In this document: positions 55,101 through 58,100 of the stretch, one piece after another | Numbering within the stretch: position 1 is the stretch's first letter | Layout of the letters: every line of letters starts with the position of its first letter | Origin: Fragum whitleyi | Taxonomy: Eukaryota; Mollusca; Bivalvia; Cardiida; Cardiidae | Assembly (NCBI GenBank): GCA_948146395.1 | Contig: OX411557.1 | Location: forward strand, 35,504,077-35,568,076 | Length of the DNA stretch: 64,000 bases | Direction: 5' to 3' | Notes under the pieces: model-generated | The model's input: the letters and a program-made list of their open reading frames with translations, nothing else | Databases searched by the model: none | What the model was told of the DNA's origin: nothing | Program-made: the position numbers and the translations under genes

Positions 55101-58100
55101 AAGAGGAGATGTCGTTCAAAGGTTTAAGGCTAAAAAAAACCCGCCCTGCCACCCTCATATTTATTTGCCAATCTAAATATCGCGAACATTTTTTTAAAAA
55201 GGGTCTTCAGGAAAATTCTGGTAAAGTTTAATTGAAATCGGCGTATTGGTTCAGGAGGAGATGTCGGTCAAAGATTTCGGGCTCAAAATAAGCCCCTCCC
55301 TTCAAACGTCTTATTTTTTAGCCAATCAATCTTTCGCAAAAAGTTTAAGCAAAGAGTCACCTTGGGAAATTTCTCGGAAAGTTTAATTGAAGTCAGCCCA
55401 GTGGTTCAGGAGGAGATGTCGTTCAAAGGTTTCAGGCTCAAAATAAGCCAGCCCTGCCACGCTCATATTTATTTGCCAATCTTAATATCGCGAACATTTT
55501 TTTAAAAAGGGCCACCCCCAAGAAAATTCTGGTAAAGTTTCAATGAAATCGGTCCAGCGGTTCAGGAGGAGATGTCGTTCAAAGAGTTCGAGCTCAAAAT
55601 AAGCCCCGCCCTACCACACCCAAATTTATGGGCCAATCAGAATTTAGCGAACAATTTGTGAAGAGGGTCATCCACGAAACACTTTTGCAAAATTTCGTTG
55701 AAAGTAGCCTAACGGTTTAGGAGAAGAAGATGTTCTTTTTAAAAAAGTAGACACACGACGCACAACGGAGTCAGTGTGATCCTAAAGCTCCTCTTGAGCA
55801 CGTTGGGCTCAGATGAGCTTAAAAGGAAGAAAATGACACGGACCATACATGCAACTAATGGACGCACAGGCGGACGCTTATACACTCAAAACAGTTTAGA
55901 GCTATGTTATTTTTCAAATGACTTCTGCTCAAATTTCATTTTCACTTAGAATTGTCGCAAAGTGACCACAAGCGTCTTGTCCTTGATGAAAAGCTATTTT
56001 CGCAGTGAAGTCTTTTACTTCATGAGTTGAAATACCAAGACAATTTTTGGACGAAGTTCAATTGTGACTTCGACCTTCACGATTCCAAAATTGGACACAC
56101 TCTTGGGTCATTGACAACATTTGTGTCGAGTTTTATGATTTGAGTCAAGTGGTTGTTCAGTTAGAGTGGAAAGTGTTAGCAGTTAAGGTTCATGTAAAGT
56201 GTTTGAGACCCAATTTTAGGGGCATTCATTTGCCAAGAAAAAGCAGTATGTCCAGGAATATTATATATCAAAATGAAGCTATTTATGAGCACAAGCAGTT
56301 GAAAAACATAAGACTGTAATAACTATAGCGGTATTGCCAAAACATTGTGGAAAAGGGTCATTTTGTACAGAACAAGCAACTGGATGACTGTTGGATAAAA
56401 TTGGCTCATATTTTAACTAAGTCTAGCCTAAAATACCATCCAGGTAGTGCTACAACCATTGGTATAAAACTCAGCCCCAAAACGTAATTATGCAAGCAAT
56501 TTATTTTGACTTATTTTATAAACACATATGTCATATATGTCATTCTAATTTTGTAAATGTGTAGAGCTTTTTAGGGTATGGTGTGTTATCATAACATAAA
56601 TAGACATTCATTGTTTATATACCTGTAAGGTTGTTTAGCAATATATCAATTTCTATTTCACAGAATGATAAATATATAGTAATATTGTAGATCATTGAAT
56701 TAAAAAAAAAACTATAATTTGAAATAAATCGCAGAAAATATTTCACAATATTATGGTGTGATATTGCACCATACCTAACATCTATTTTGACAACAGACCA
56801 AACCGGTTTGACATGTATGTTGACAAAATAAATGGAAATTGATTGTTTCAAAAGAGCCTTTTGAGACAGAGTTTTATATCTAAGGTTGTAGCACTACCTG
56901 GATGGTTCTTTAGACTGTAATTTGTTAAAATATGGGGCGATTTTGTGCAACCGTTATGCGGTTGCTTGTTCTGTACAAAATGACCCTTTTCCACAATGTT
57001 TTGGCTACACCGCTATATAGCTATGGCGGTCTTATATTGCCTAACTGCTTGTGCTCACGAATAGCTTCATTTTTATATATAATATACCTGGACATACTGC
57101 TTTTTCTTGGCTAATGAAGTGCCCTAAATATTGGGCCTCAAACACTTTACGTGAACCTTAAAGTCTACTCATGATCCCGAAACAATAGGGCATTTCTTTG
57201 GGCCATGGGCAATATTTGTGTAAAGTTCCGTAATTGCAGGTCATTTGCGGAAAACAAACGGTCAATGGACTGACAGACAGACACGATGAAATCAATATAT
57301 GTTCCTCTACTTCTGAGTAGAGGGAACAGTTAATAACATCGTGACATTGACAAGGTGGACGATTTTGGAATGATTAAGGAATGATGTTGAATGAGTGAGC
57401 GGAGCGATTTTTGAGTGAAATTTAAAGAATGGAATCCAATGTCGCTTATTTTGTTCATCCAGAAAAAACCTCCCTTTAATAAAACATGCATAAAAGTTCC
57501 ATCAATGGCTGCCTATTGCGTTAAGAACCAATCAGACGCTTTAAATTGCAATAATGTCAGTGAAATCGCGATTTGGTTCTTACTTTATTCATTTTGAATG
57601 TACATGTTGATCTTATTTTTTCTTGGTATAATTTTGAGCGTTTTTGAATGGTTTGGGTGAGTGTTTTGAATGAATGAATGGAGCGCTGAGTGAGCGATTA
57701 AGTATGTTTTTGATTGAGGTGAATGTCAATTTCACGATATAACTAACTGTAAGGTGCTGCTCTTAATAAACAATAATGTAGATAACTGCAATATGACGGA
57801 AAACAAACGACAATATGTTGCAAAAATATTTATTAACTTTAAATGTGTATCACCCCTCCAACAAAAGCTGAAGATTTTTATTTCGTAACTGTAGACAGAA
57901 ATGTACAATATAACAATTTGTCAAAAGCTAAGTGTGTAATAAATTCGTTCAGAAAGAGAAACTATACCTCTCAAAGAAGCTATAACATAGTTCTGCGAAA
58001 AACAGGGAGCGACATTGCCAAATAAGCAGATCACGTGATTGGCCTGTGCTATTGCCACAATACTGAGAAAAGAGATCACGACATTACCAAATAAGCAGAT

